Below are positions 1-8,553 of a stretch of DNA of 64,000 nucleotides, in pieces. Made by a program: the position numbers and the translations under genes. The notes below the pieces were generated by a model that did no database searches, was not told where the DNA came from, and worked only from the letters and a program-made list of their open reading frames with translations. Source of the DNA: an uncultured Litoreibacter sp. (GTDB lineage: Bacteria; Pseudomonadota; Alphaproteobacteria; Rhodobacterales; Rhodobacteraceae); contig CANLQL010000002.1 of NCBI GenBank assembly GCA_947493265.1, positions 744,001 through 808,000 of the forward strand, read 5' to 3'. Position 1 is the stretch's first letter, and every line of letters begins with the position of its first letter.

Positions 1-291
1 TGCTGTGACCATCAAGCCGCCATCGGCGTCATAATGTGTCGTGGCAAAATAGACTTCTTCGGTCCCGCAATAGCCGATGTCATAAACATCAACGCCTTCA
101 TCCAACAGCCCTTCGATCAGGGCGTTTTGCAACACGGGGGAGCTTTCGCGGATATCGCGACCGGTCACCACAAGCTTCGGGGAAATGGCAACGGCAAAGC
201 CCCGTCCGATCTTGTAGGCAATCTCTTCATCAAGGTTCACGCCAAGCTGGCCGCGGACGTCGTAGCTTTTGAAACACGAAAAGAGGGTCAT
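1..291 (-). CDS. Phosphomannomutase/phosphoglucomutase, N-terminal part
   Basis: Only the first 97 codons are present; the gene runs off the left edge. Translation from the ATG at 291 gives MTLFSCFKSYDVRG, the usual start of alpha-D-phosphohexomutases, followed by GYCGTEEVYFATTHYDADGG around residues 76-94. The frame ends at VTA, just before the phosphoserine loop (TASHNP in the family), so the catalytic serine lies outside the window. The family interconverts mannose-6-P and mannose-1-P, or the glucose equivalents, for cell-envelope sugar nucleotides. Which sugar is preferred cannot be told from this fragment. It is separated from the urate block by a terminator, so it is probably a separate unit. 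Confidence 0.88.
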   Translation of the reverse strand, partial: MTLFSCFKSYDVRGQLGVNLDEEIAYKIGRGFAVAISPKLVVTGRDIRESSPVLQNALIEGLLDEGVDVYDIGYCGTEEVYFATTHYDADGGLMVTA

Positions 292-390
292 GAAAGGCTC
301 CTTGAAAGATTTACCATTGGCTACCCTTGTGATCGCAAAAAGTCCAAGGCGTTCTTGTTTTTTACCTGCAAAGCGCGGCAATTCTGCGAC

Positions 391-430
391 CAAATCAAAA
401 AGGGCCCACGCAGATGCGCAGGCCCTTTGA
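391..430 (-). terminator. Rho-independent terminator of the urate permease transcript
   Basis: An 8-bp perfect stem, AAAGGGCC (399-406) with GGCCCTTT (421-428), encloses a second small stem (CGCA/TGCG). Read on the minus strand it is followed by TTTTTGATTT. It lies 24 nt past the stop codon of the permease at 452. Confidence 0.85.
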
Positions 431-451
431 GGGTGTTATTCGTGCGCCTTC

Positions 452-1882
452 CTAGTCGCCGAGGCTGCCTTTGCCTGCACCGGACAAGCCGCCAGAAACC
501 TCTTCGGTGGCTTCTGGATCAAGGTCTTCAGGCAGAACCAAGTTCAGAACAATCGCGATCAAAGCCGCAGGCAACAGCCCGCTGGTCATCAGGATGCGCA
601 GTGTATCCGGCAGGTATTGAACTGCTTTCGGGTCAAGCTGCAGACCCAGACCGATGGACAAGGAAATCGCGAAGATCACCATGTTGCGACGGTTCCAGTT
701 CACGTCTGACAGCATCGAAACACCGGCCGCGACAACCATGCCGAACATGACAATCACGCCACCGCCCAGCACTTCGATCGGGATTGTGCGGATCACGGCA
801 CCAACTTTTGGAACCAATCCACACAGGATCAAGAACAGCGCACCGATGGTCACAACATGGCGGCTCATCACGCCGGTCATCGCAATCAGGCCAACGTTCT
901 GGCTGAAGGAGGTGTTTGGAAAGCCGCCAAAGATACCAGCGATGGCAGAGCCAGCACCGTCCGCGTAGGTGGCACCTTGGATCTCCACGTCTGTGGCTTC
1001 ACGACCGGCACCGCCTTTGGTGATGCCCGAGACGTCGCCGACGGTTTCAATCGCCGAGACAAAGGCCATCAGACAGAAGCCGATGATCGCCGCGAAGGAG
1101 AACTCAAACCCATATTTGAAAGGAATTGGTGCTGCGAACGTGGCCGCACGGCCCCAGCTTGTTCCGATGCCTTCAAAGGTCACCATGCCGACCATCAATG
1201 CGTACAAGTAGCCCACGATGATGCCGATGAAGACGGCAGACACAGACAGCATGCCGCGTGTGAAGAACTTCAGCCCCAGCGTGACGAAGACCACGACAAG
1301 TGCGGCGGACCAGTTCAGCAAGCTGCCATATTCGGGCTTGTCGATGGCGGGAATGCCGCCTGCCGAATACTGGATGCCGACCTTGACCAGCGCCAGACCG
1401 ATCATCGTGACGACAAGACCCGTGACCAAGGGTGGCAAGGCGAAGCGGATTTGCTTGATAAATGTCCCAAGTACCACGTGGAACAACCCCCCGATGAGAA
1501 CACCGCCAAACAGAGCAGGCAGGGCTTCGACACCTTTACCAGCCACCAGCGGGATCATGATCGGGATGAAGGCAAAGCTTGTGCCCTGCACAATTGGAAG
1601 GCGTGCGCCGACCGGGCCCATGCCAATGGTTTGGATCAAGGTCGCGACGCCGGCAAACAGCATCGACATCTGGATCAGGTAGGTCATGTCCGGAAAACCC
1701 TGCGCGCCTGCGTCAGAGCCAAATCCGAAACCGGCAGCACCCGAAATGATGATTGCCGGTGTCACATTGGATACGAACATTGCCAGCACATGCTGGATGC
1801 CCAATGGCACAGCTTTCGCCAATGCCGGTGTGTAGTTAGGATCGCGCAGCTGCGCTGCCGTCCCCAGTGAAGTATCAGCCAT
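452..1882 (-). CDS. NCS2 nucleobase permease, probable urate/xanthine transporter
   Basis: A 476-residue polytopic inner-membrane protein of the nucleobase:cation symporter-2 (uracil-xanthine permease) family. It carries the family's TM1 QH motif (GIQHVLAM, about residue 30) and the signature QNVGLIAMT (QNxGxxxxT). I chose the ATG at 1882 (MADTSLGTAAQL) because GGGGAG stands just upstream. The longer frame from 1948 would overlap the allA gene. It ends the minus-strand block allE-allA-permease next to urate-degradation genes, so urate or xanthine is the likely substrate. That is inferred from context, because NCS2 substrate choice is hard to read from sequence alone. Confidence 0.88.
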   Translation of the reverse strand: MADTSLGTAAQLRDPNYTPALAKAVPLGIQHVLAMFVSNVTPAIIISGAAGFGFGSDAGAQGFPDMTYLIQMSMLFAGVATLIQTIGMGPVGARLPIVQGTSFAFIPIMIPLVAGKGVEALPALFGGVLIGGLFHVVLGTFIKQIRFALPPLVTGLVVTMIGLALVKVGIQYSAGGIPAIDKPEYGSLLNWSAALVVVFVTLGLKFFTRGMLSVSAVFIGIIVGYLYALMVGMVTFEGIGTSWGRAATFAAPIPFKYGFEFSFAAIIGFCLMAFVSAIETVGDVSGITKGGAGREATDVEIQGATYADGAGSAIAGIFGGFPNTSFSQNVGLIAMTGVMSRHVVTIGALFLILCGLVPKVGAVIRTIPIEVLGGGVIVMFGMVVAAGVSMLSDVNWNRRNMVIFAISLSIGLGLQLDPKAVQYLPDTLRILMTSGLLPAALIAIVLNLVLPEDLDPEATEEVSGGLSGAGKGSLGD

Positions 1883-1908
1883 TATAGTCTCCCCGTTTTC
1901 GTCGTTTT

Positions 1909-2409
1909 TTACGTGCCCTCTTGGATGAGGATCTTCGTGTCGAACCAATATTCTTCCAGATTTGCTGACGGGTCCGCGTCGTCCGCAATCCGATCTATCA
2001 CCGCAAACAGGCCGGGCGCATGCAAAGGCGTCAAGACGCCGTGCCAGATGTTGCGGTGGAAATTGATGCCCTGTCCGGGCGTTGTCACAAAAGCAAGCGG
2101 TTGCGCAGGCGCACCGCCTTGATCTTTGGCAGTGATGACAAGAAAGGGGTCATGGCTCATCGGGATGAAGGCCTGACTGCCAAGCGGATGACGCTCCATC
2201 ATGTCCAAGCTGTAGGGCAGGGCCCGCATTTCAGACCGAAACAAGCTGATGCCTGCATGGCCGTCCGCAAGATCAATTTCCGCCTTGTCGTGATAGCGCG
2301 CGCAGAGCCCTTGATTGATCATCTTGTCGGGTGCGCCTGAACACTCGATCACATCGCCAAAAGGGGCGAAGGCGTCGGCGGTGAGAGGCTGGGTATAGAT
2401 TACAGACAT
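1909..2409 (-). CDS. allA: Ureidoglycolate lyase
   Basis: A 166-residue cytosolic enzyme that splits (S)-ureidoglycolate into glyoxylate and urea, the last step of allantoin degradation. The start MSVIYTQPLTADAFAPFGDVIE and the central FHRNIWHGVLTPL stretch match the ureidoglycolate lyase (AllA) family, and the length is typical. The gene overlaps the preceding ureidoglycine aminohydrolase gene by 10 bp and the permease follows 26 bp later. Coupled translation in one purine-catabolism operon is likely. Confidence 0.92.
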   Translation of the reverse strand: MSVIYTQPLTADAFAPFGDVIECSGAPDKMINQGLCARYHDKAEIDLADGHAGISLFRSEMRALPYSLDMMERHPLGSQAFIPMSHDPFLVITAKDQGGAPAQPLAFVTTPGQGINFHRNIWHGVLTPLHAPGLFAVIDRIADDADPSANLEEYWFDTKILIQEGT

Positions 2410-3215
2410 AGCGACGGATGCCTGTTGACGTCTTTGTAAAGAAGGTAGCGGAAAGGTTCATCGCCCGTCGCAACACAGGCTTGCGGGCAAAACGCGCGCA
2501 GCCACATGAAATCACCCGGGCCGACATCAACCCAATCCGTATTCAAAAGATACCGCGCGGTGCCCTGCAAAACGTAAAGCCCGTGTTCCATCACATGGGT
2601 CTCAGCAAACGGGATCAGGCCACCGGGTTGGAAGGTGACGATATTGACGTGGCAGTCGTGGCGCAAATCTGTCGGCTCGACAAAGCGGGTTGTGGCCCAA
2701 AGATCTGTGTCGGGCATTTTTGTCGGCGCGACAGCTGCATCACTGGTCACGAACGGGTCGGGCGCACGCAGGCCGGGGGCCGGAACATAACGCTTCCTGA
2801 TCCAGTGAAATTGCGCGATCTCACCTGACATGTTGCGCAGTGTCCAATGGGCTTGCGGCGGAATGTAGGCGTAACTGCCGGGGTCCAGATTATGCGGCTC
2901 GCCGTTGATCGAAAGGCGCAAGCTGCCTTTTGCGACGAACAAGATGGCTTGAGCGTTCTCATCGGGTTCCGGAGTGTCTGACCCGCCGCCATGCTGAAGC
3001 TCCACTGCGTATTGCGCGAAGGTTTCAGCAAATCCGCTGAGCGGACGGGCGATAATCCAACAGCGCATCCCATCCCAGCCAGGAAGGAAAGAAGTCACGA
3101 TATCGCGCATCGTATCGGCTGGCAGAAATGCATAGCTAGGGGTGAAGATCGCACGCCCTTCGGGGGAGTGTGACTGATCCGGCAAGCCGCCGGGCGGAAA
3201 TGCATATTCGGTCAT
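2400..3215 (-). CDS. allE: (S)-ureidoglycine aminohydrolase, double cupin
   Basis: A 271-residue bicupin resembling AllE/UGHY, which releases ammonia from (S)-ureidoglycine to give (S)-ureidoglycolate. Two cupin halves are visible. The C-terminal one contains the metal-binding pattern ETHVMEHGLYVLQG (about residues 205-218) that holds the Mn site in this family. Its start overlaps the stop of the upstream puuE-uraD fusion by 4 bp (ATGA-type) and its end overlaps allA. Older annotations call such proteins allantoicase-like, but the cupin fold and gene order favour ureidoglycine aminohydrolase. Confidence 0.9.
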   Translation of the reverse strand: MTEYAFPPGGLPDQSHSPEGRAIFTPSYAFLPADTMRDIVTSFLPGWDGMRCWIIARPLSGFAETFAQYAVELQHGGGSDTPEPDENAQAILFVAKGSLRLSINGEPHNLDPGSYAYIPPQAHWTLRNMSGEIAQFHWIRKRYVPAPGLRAPDPFVTSDAAVAPTKMPDTDLWATTRFVEPTDLRHDCHVNIVTFQPGGLIPFAETHVMEHGLYVLQGTARYLLNTDWVDVGPGDFMWLRAFCPQACVATGDEPFRYLLYKDVNRHPSLCL

Positions 3216-4636
3216 GGGTCTACTCCGAACATATCGGCAAGACGCAAATATGCGATGCGTTCAACCTGCGCACAGGCGGTCAGAAATTCGTCCCGGCTGC
3301 CATTGTTGATCCGTTGCTGGAACGCGTCGAGGATGCTGGATTTGGTGTGGTCGCGAACCGCAATAATGAAAGGAAATCCGTGCTTTGTAGTGTAATCTTC
3401 ATTTAGTTGGGTGAACGTTTCCCGCTCGGCGTCGGTCAGAGCGTTCAAGCCTGCGCCAGCTTGCTCCGCTGTACTTTCGGCAGTTAGGCGTTTTGCCGTG
3501 GCCAGCTTGCCTGCCAAATCGGGATGCGCGTCCAGAACTTCCAGCCGTTTGGTATCATCAGCACTTCTGAAGATGCGGCACAGGGCGGAATGAACGCCAC
3601 CAGGTGTGTCATGGGCTGCGCCCATTTCCAACTCCCAAGCCTGTTCGGCAATCCAAGGGGAATGCTCAAAAACGCCACCATAGGCTGCGACAAAGTCAGG
3701 TTTTGACATCTGTGATGGGCGTTTGCGAATTTCAGGCGGATGCGTTTCTGCCCAGTGGTGCGCAATATCAATGCGGCGGGCGAACCAAACATCAGCATGG
3801 CTTTGCGCATAGTCTAGAAAGCGTTTCAACGCCATGATCCGGCCGGGTCTGCCAATCAGGCGGCAATGCAGGCCAATCGACATCATTTTCGCCTGTCCCG
3901 CTTCCCCTTCAGAGTAAAGCGCATCAAAACTGTCGCGCAAATAGGCTTCGAACTGATCACCTGAGTTGAACCCCTGAGGCGTCGCAAACCGCATGTCATT
4001 GCAATCAAGCGTGTAGGGCACGATCAGCTGTTCTCGGCCGCCAATGCGCGACCAATAGGGCAGATCATCAGCGTAGCTGTCTGAAATATAGTCAAAGCCG
4101 CCTTCTTCGGCGACCAGCTCGACCGTGTTGTCCGAACACCGCCCCGTGTACCAGCCTGTCGGGCGTGTCCCGGTGACTTGTTTGTGCAGCGCAATCGCGT
4201 CGTGCAGGTGGGCCCGTTCGTCGTCTTCGTCGAAATCTTTGTATTCAATCCATTTCAGGCCGTGGCTGGCGATTTCCCAATCCGCGGCCTTCATTGCGGC
4301 GACTTGTTCGGGGCTGCGGGCCAGCGCTGTCGCGACGCCGTAGACCGTTAAGGGAATGTTCAGTTCGGTGAAAAGACGGTGAACGCGCCAAAAACCGGCG
4401 CGCGCGCCGTATTCATAGATCGATTCCATATTCCAGTGGCGCATTCCGGGCCATGCAGCGGCCCCGACGATTTCGGACAGGAAGGCCTCTGAGGCGGCAT
4501 CGTCATGAAGGACGTTGTTTTCGCCACCTTCTTCGTAATTCAACACAATCTGAACAGCGATCTTGGCCCCGTTGGGCCAACTCGCATCCGGTGGCGTCGC
4601 GCCATATCCGATCAAATCACGTGGATAACGTTTCAT
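3212..4636 (-). CDS. puuE: Allantoinase PuuE fused to OHCU decarboxylase UraD
   Basis: A 474-residue two-domain protein. Residues 1 to about 303 are a PuuE-type, polysaccharide-deacetylase-like allantoinase (MKRYPRDLIGYG start; WEIASHGLKW at 120-129; WYTGRCSDNT at 162-171). Residues about 310-474 are an OHCU decarboxylase: FEHSPW with the family's catalytic His (His325), AHPDLAGK (370-377), AEQAGAGL (391-398) and a GFPFIIAV block. The fusion would convert OHCU to (S)-allantoin and open the allantoin ring to allantoate. It is first in the minus-strand operon with allE, allA and the permease, and is divergent from hiuH. Confidence 0.93.
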   Translation of the reverse strand: MKRYPRDLIGYGATPPDASWPNGAKIAVQIVLNYEEGGENNVLHDDAASEAFLSEIVGAAAWPGMRHWNMESIYEYGARAGFWRVHRLFTELNIPLTVYGVATALARSPEQVAAMKAADWEIASHGLKWIEYKDFDEDDERAHLHDAIALHKQVTGTRPTGWYTGRCSDNTVELVAEEGGFDYISDSYADDLPYWSRIGGREQLIVPYTLDCNDMRFATPQGFNSGDQFEAYLRDSFDALYSEGEAGQAKMMSIGLHCRLIGRPGRIMALKRFLDYAQSHADVWFARRIDIAHHWAETHPPEIRKRPSQMSKPDFVAAYGGVFEHSPWIAEQAWELEMGAAHDTPGGVHSALCRIFRSADDTKRLEVLDAHPDLAGKLATAKRLTAESTAEQAGAGLNALTDAERETFTQLNEDYTTKHGFPFIIAVRDHTKSSILDAFQQRINNGSRDEFLTACAQVERIAYLRLADMFGVDP

Positions 4637-4780
4637 TCATCTCTCCTAACAAAACGGTAAATCAAAATAATGGGTATGACTTGCAAATAGTTTTTGAAAG
4701 ACCTTCCCAAAAGCCTCTGTTTTCGAGACTGTCTATTCCAACGATGCTGTCGCCCAGTCCAGATAACACGGAGACCACCC

Positions 4781-5134
4781 ATGTCCGGCTACTTAACAAC
4801 TCATGTTCTTGATACTGCGCGGGGCTGCCCGGCGGAAGGGATTGCGATCACTCTGTACCGGGTGAGCGGAAATTCACACCGCAAGATCGCCGAAGCCGTC
4901 ACCAATTCGGATGGTCGAACGGACACTCCGATCTTACCTAAAAATGATTTCAAAACAGGCGTTTATGAATTGATCTTCAACACCGGGCCCTATCTGGATG
5001 CCTGCAAGATACCGGCGGAAGATCCAAGGTTTTTGGCCGAGATTCCAATCCGGTTCGGGATGTCGCAGGAAGATCACTACCACGTTCCACTGCTTCTTAG
5101 CCCGTTTGGATATTCAACTTATCGCGGCAGCTAA
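4781..5134 (+). CDS. uraH: 5-hydroxyisourate hydrolase (transthyretin-like)
   Basis: A 117-residue transthyretin-related protein starting MSGYLTTHVLDTARGCPA and ending in the family-specific C-terminal YRGS tetrapeptide. It hydrolyses 5-hydroxyisourate, the product of urate oxidation, to OHCU, which the UraD domain encoded by the divergent gene then decarboxylates. I chose the ATG at 4781 over longer frames because it gives the canonical N-terminus. Its stop overlaps the stop of the convergent LysR gene by a few bases. Confidence 0.95.
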   Translation: MSGYLTTHVLDTARGCPAEGIAITLYRVSGNSHRKIAEAVTNSDGRTDTPILPKNDFKTGVYELIFNTGPYLDACKIPAEDPRFLAEIPIRFGMSQEDHYHVPLLLSPFGYSTYRGS

Positions 5135-6045
5135 GTCTGGTTTTGCGTCACAGAGGCTAGGATTGGTCCCGCCATATGTTCGATAAAGGCGCGGATTTTC
5201 GGGTCTTGGTGACGTTTATGTGGAAAGAGAAACCCGAGCGGCACCGGAAGCGGTGGTGTTTGCGTGCACACTTCCACAAGCGCACCCGAGGCTAGATGGT
5301 CGGAAATTTCGTAAACCGGTTTCATGATCACGCCGGACCCGCCAAGCGCCCAGTCTGTCAAAACATCACTGTCATCGGTCTCAAATGGTCCTGAGATAGG
5401 AAATTTTTGCGGACCTTCCGGGGTTTTCAATGTCCATTGAAATTCCGCTGCTCCGGGAAAACGCAGGGTCAGGCAGTCATGCTTATCGGCGAGCAACGCG
5501 TCTCCGGTTTGCGGAAGACCACGCCGGGCGATGTAGTCGGGGGCGGCACACAGGACACGCGGACAGGTCGTCAGTTGACGCCACATCAAATTTGAATCGT
5601 CGGGCTGGCCCTGAAACAGCACAACATCCAGACCCTCTGCAATAAGATCAACTTTGCGATCCGATAACCTCAGGCGGATATCGACCAAAGGGTTGAGCGT
5701 TTTGAAACCCGGGATCAGCGGGGCCAGAAGTTTGCGCCCGACACTTAAGGGGGCGGCTGCAAAGATCGTTCCGCGCAAGGTCTGCGTGGCATCGGTTAGG
5801 GCACCTTCCGCATCGCTGATCGCATCCAGGATGCGGGTTGCACCTTCATAGAAGACGCGGCCCTGTTCGGTGGGCTGCAGGCTGCGGGTCGTGCGGGAAA
5901 ACAGCCGGGTGTTCAGGTGGTTTTCAAGCTGCGAAATGCGTGCAGACGCGACAGCCGGGGAGATCCGCAAGTCACGGGCCGCCGCTGACATTGATCCAAG
6001 GTCAAAAACCCGGATGAACGTTCTGATCCCTTCAACGTAACTCAT
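5131..6045 (-). CDS. LysR-family transcriptional regulator
   Basis: A 304-residue LysR-type regulator. The N-terminal winged helix-turn-helix (about residues 1-60) includes FDLGSMSAAARDLRIS and RLFSRTTRSLQPTEQG, followed by a periplasmic-binding-protein-like effector domain. I took the ATG at 6045 (MSYVEGIRTF), where family alignments usually begin; a start at 6075 would add ten residues. It lies between hiuH and puuD and is transcribed divergently from puuD, so a role in controlling urate catabolism is likely, with a purine intermediate as inducer. That is inference from position. Confidence 0.85.
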   Translation of the reverse strand: MSYVEGIRTFIRVFDLGSMSAAARDLRISPAVASARISQLENHLNTRLFSRTTRSLQPTEQGRVFYEGATRILDAISDAEGALTDATQTLRGTIFAAAPLSVGRKLLAPLIPGFKTLNPLVDIRLRLSDRKVDLIAEGLDVVLFQGQPDDSNLMWRQLTTCPRVLCAAPDYIARRGLPQTGDALLADKHDCLTLRFPGAAEFQWTLKTPEGPQKFPISGPFETDDSDVLTDWALGGSGVIMKPVYEISDHLASGALVEVCTQTPPLPVPLGFLFPHKRHQDPKIRAFIEHMAGPILASVTQNQT

Positions 6046-6141
6046 TTTCGCATCATTTTTGAAACTGCCACGCATAATTCGCTATTTCCGACGGGAACAC
6101 AAGCGCGCTAGGCTAGGACCAACCAATAGGGAACCAGAGAC
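6046..6141. promoter_or_regulatory. Divergent promoter region between the LysR gene and puuD
   Basis: The 96 bp between the divergent starts must hold the promoters for both genes and is where a LysR regulator would normally bind. It is AT-rich near the LysR start. I could not identify a convincing T-N11-A operator by eye, so this is a positional call. Confidence 0.4.
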
Positions 6142-7374
6142 ATGTATGACCTTGCGATAATGTGGGATTGGTTTGCGTTTGCGGTGCGGTGGCTCCATGT
6201 CATCACGGCGATTGCGTGGATCGGGTCGTCATTTTACTTCATTGCGCTTGATCTCAGTCTGAACCGCAACATCGCCGGTCCTGCCGATGGAGAGGAATGG
6301 CAGGTTCACGGAGGCGGGTTCTACCATATCCAGAAATACCTGGTGGCCCCGGCAGAGATGCCCGAGCATCTGACCTGGTTCAAATGGGAAAGCTATTCAA
6401 CTTGGTTAAGCGGGTTTGCCATGCTGGCGGTGCTGTATTGGGCCGGGGCAGAGTTGTATCTGATTGACCCAAACGTTGCTGATCTTGCAGTTTGGCAAGC
6501 GATTGCGATCTCGGCGGGATCGCTGGCAATCGGCTGGTTGATCTATGATTTCCTCTGCAAATCGGCCCTTGGCGACAGCCCAACGGCTTTGATGGTGCTG
6601 TTGTTTGTGCTGCTGGTCGCGATGGCCTGGGGCTACACGCAGGTTTTCACAGGGCGCGCAGCGCTTTTGCACCTAGGGGCGTTTACTGCCACCATCATGA
6701 GCGCGAATGTCTTCTTTATCATCATGCCAAACCAACGGGTTGTTGTGGCTGATCTGAAGGCAGGCCGCAGCCCCGATCCAAAATATGGAAAGATCGCGAA
6801 GTTACGCTCCACCCATAACAACTATCTGACATTACCGGTGATTTTCCTGATGCTCAGCAATCACTACCCGCTAGCCTTTGCGACGGAATACAACTGGATC
6901 ATCGCAAGCCTCGTGTTCCTGATGGGCGTGACGATCCGGCACTATTTCAACACGATGCATATGAAAAAGCGGGTGCCCAACTGGACGATTGGGGCCACGG
7001 TGATCTTGTTTATCATCGCCGCGTGGCTGTCGACGGCGGGTCAACCAGATCGGGACGCACAGGTTATGGGACCCCAGGCGCAAAAATTTGCCAGCCTCGA
7101 CAGTTTTGAGCAGGTCCAGGAGGTTGTTTTGGGTCGATGTTCGATGTGCCACGCCCGGGAGCCGTTCTGGGAAGGTATCCGCTGGGCCCCGAAAAACGTT
7201 CATCTGGAGACGCCTGAAGATATCGCGATGCAGGCGCGCCAGATCTATTTGCAAGCTGGTGTCAGTCACGCCATGCCGCCTTCAAATCTCAGCTATATCG
7301 AACCCGACGAGCGTGCGATGATCCGGGCGTGGTACCGCGAAGGCGCAGGCCAATTCGGGGTGGCCGCGAACTAA
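6142..7374 (+). CDS. puuD: Membrane urate hydroxylase with C-terminal cytochrome c domain
   Basis: A 410-residue PuuD-type urate oxidase. Residues 1 to about 300 form an integral-membrane region with several hydrophobic segments (DUF989-type), starting MYDLAIMWDWFAFAVRWLHV. The C-terminal part carries a heme c site, CSMCH (Cys333, Cys336, His337), so electrons from urate oxidation can pass to the respiratory chain rather than make peroxide. The product, 5-hydroxyisourate, feeds HiuH and the UraD domain encoded next door. GGGAACC precedes the ATG. A three-gene coxG-coxS-coxM set follows on the same strand. Confidence 0.93.
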   Translation: MYDLAIMWDWFAFAVRWLHVITAIAWIGSSFYFIALDLSLNRNIAGPADGEEWQVHGGGFYHIQKYLVAPAEMPEHLTWFKWESYSTWLSGFAMLAVLYWAGAELYLIDPNVADLAVWQAIAISAGSLAIGWLIYDFLCKSALGDSPTALMVLLFVLLVAMAWGYTQVFTGRAALLHLGAFTATIMSANVFFIIMPNQRVVVADLKAGRSPDPKYGKIAKLRSTHNNYLTLPVIFLMLSNHYPLAFATEYNWIIASLVFLMGVTIRHYFNTMHMKKRVPNWTIGATVILFIIAAWLSTAGQPDRDAQVMGPQAQKFASLDSFEQVQEVVLGRCSMCHAREPFWEGIRWAPKNVHLETPEDIAMQARQIYLQAGVSHAMPPSNLSYIEPDERAMIRAWYREGAGQFGVAAN

Positions 7375-7491
7375 GTCGGCTGTTCGACCTGCGGCCCTTG
7401 GGACGGGTCAGAATTCGCTTGAGAAATCAGACCCGATGCGCGAGCCTGAGCAAGCGCAAAGCGATGACGCTATTTCCGGGAAGGGCCTGAT

Positions 7492-8010
7492 ATGCAGCTG
7501 ACAGATTACCGTGATATCGAAGCTTCGCCACAAGATGTCTGGGCGGCAATTTTGGATGCAGATGTGCTCAAGGCGTGCATTCCGGGATGCGAAGAATTGA
7601 CCGGGTCTGCGGAAGACGGGTTTGAAGCCGTGGTGGTTCAGAAGGTCGGCCCGGTAAAGGCGAAATTCAAAGGCACTGTGACAATCTCGGACATGGTGGA
7701 GCCAGAAACCTGTGTTCTGACAGGCGAAGGCAAGGGTGGTCCTGCAGGCTTTGCCAAGGGTGGTGCGACGGTGCGGTTGGAGCCTGTGATACTGGAAAAC
7801 GGCGCAGATGGCACGCGCTTGAACTACGATGTTGAAGCAAAAGTTGGCGGCAAGCTGGCGCAATTGGGCTCCCGCATCATTGACGGGTTTACAAAGAAGC
7901 TGGCGGACCAGTTTTTTGAGCGGTTTCAGACTGCTTTGGAAGGTCCGTCCGAGGACGGCGTAGAACCTGCGGAAGCGAAAAAAGGCTGGCTGAAGAAGCT
8001 GGTTGGATAG
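7492..8010 (+). CDS. coxG: CoxG-like SRPBCC protein (CO dehydrogenase subunit G family)
   Basis: A 172-residue protein of the CoxG/SRPBCC fold: [18 protein letters not shown] start, then [12 protein letters not shown] (about residues 24-35) and a [14 protein letters not shown] helix (about 121-134). A lysine-rich tail follows. CoxG proteins anchor or assist molybdenum hydroxylases at the membrane. GGAAGGG stands before the ATG. The CoxS-like gene starts 29 bp downstream, so the two are probably cotranscribed, perhaps with puuD, which ends 117 bp upstream. Confidence 0.85.
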   Translation: MQLTDYRDIEASPQDVWAAILDADVLKACIPGCEELTGSAEDGFEAVVVQKVGPVKAKFKGTVTISDMVEPETCVLTGEGKGGPAGFAKGGATVRLEPVILENGADGTRLNYDVEAKVGGKLAQLGSRIIDGFTKKLADQFFERFQTALEGPSEDGVEPAEAKKGWLKKLVG

Positions 8011-8039
8011 AAATTCTGTCAGCTGGAAAGGGCGTTTCC

Positions 8040-8525
8040 ATGACCAAAATCAGTATGAATGTGAACGGGAAAGCTGTGTCGGGCGAGGTCGAGGGCAGGA
8101 CGCTTCTGTCAACTTTCCTGCGCGACGAGTTGAAGCTGACAGGCACGCATATCGGCTGCGACACCTCGCAATGCGGGGCCTGCATGGTTCATGTCGACGG
8201 CAAGGCGGTCAAATCCTGCACGATGCTGGCCGGAGAAGCGGAAGGCGCAGAGGTGTCGACCATCGAAGGTCAGGCAAATGCCGATGGCACGTTGAACCCG
8301 ATCCAGCAGGCGTTCCAGCAATATCACGGTTTGCAATGTGGATACTGCACACCGGGCATGGTGATGTCTGCCGCGGCTTTGCTGAAGGAAAATCCAAAGC
8401 CCAGCGAAGCGGAAATCCGGACCTATCTGGAAGGCAATATCTGCCGGTGCACCGGGTACCAGAATATCGTTTTCGCAATCCTTGCGGCGTCGGGGCAGGA
8501 CGTCCCGGACATTGCCGCCCAGTAG
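8040..8525 (+). CDS. coxS: 2Fe-2S subunit of a molybdenum hydroxylase (CoxS-like)
   Basis: A 161-residue small subunit with both [2Fe-2S] clusters intact: the plant-ferredoxin-type set Cys40, Cys45, Cys48, Cys60 ([10 protein letters not shown]) and the second set Cys100, Cys103, Cys135, Cys137 (CGYC and CRC). It passes electrons between the molybdopterin large subunit and the FAD subunit in the xanthine oxidase/CO dehydrogenase family. The medium subunit gene follows after 28 bp. No large-subunit gene lies between or after them, so the physiological substrate cannot be assigned. Confidence 0.92.
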   Translation: MTKISMNVNGKAVSGEVEGRTLLSTFLRDELKLTGTHIGCDTSQCGACMVHVDGKAVKSCTMLAGEAEGAEVSTIEGQANADGTLNPIQQAFQQYHGLQCGYCTPGMVMSAAALLKENPKPSEAEIRTYLEGNICRCTGYQNIVFAILAASGQDVPDIAAQ

Positions 8526-8553
8526 CACTGCCAGACAAGAAGGGAGCTGCCCA

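Noticed and set aside
857-1870. Long open frame on the plus strand opposite the urate permease, and similar long antisense frames (12105-13283, 31567-32547, 44883-46448)
   Set aside because: They lie opposite genes with clear family motifs; their own translations are rich in His, Arg, Gln and Cys and match no family. They arise from the third-position GC bias of the real gene.
8482-8553. N-terminal extension of coxM into coxS
   Set aside because: It would overlap the conserved end of coxS, and a good ribosome binding site precedes the ATG at 8554.
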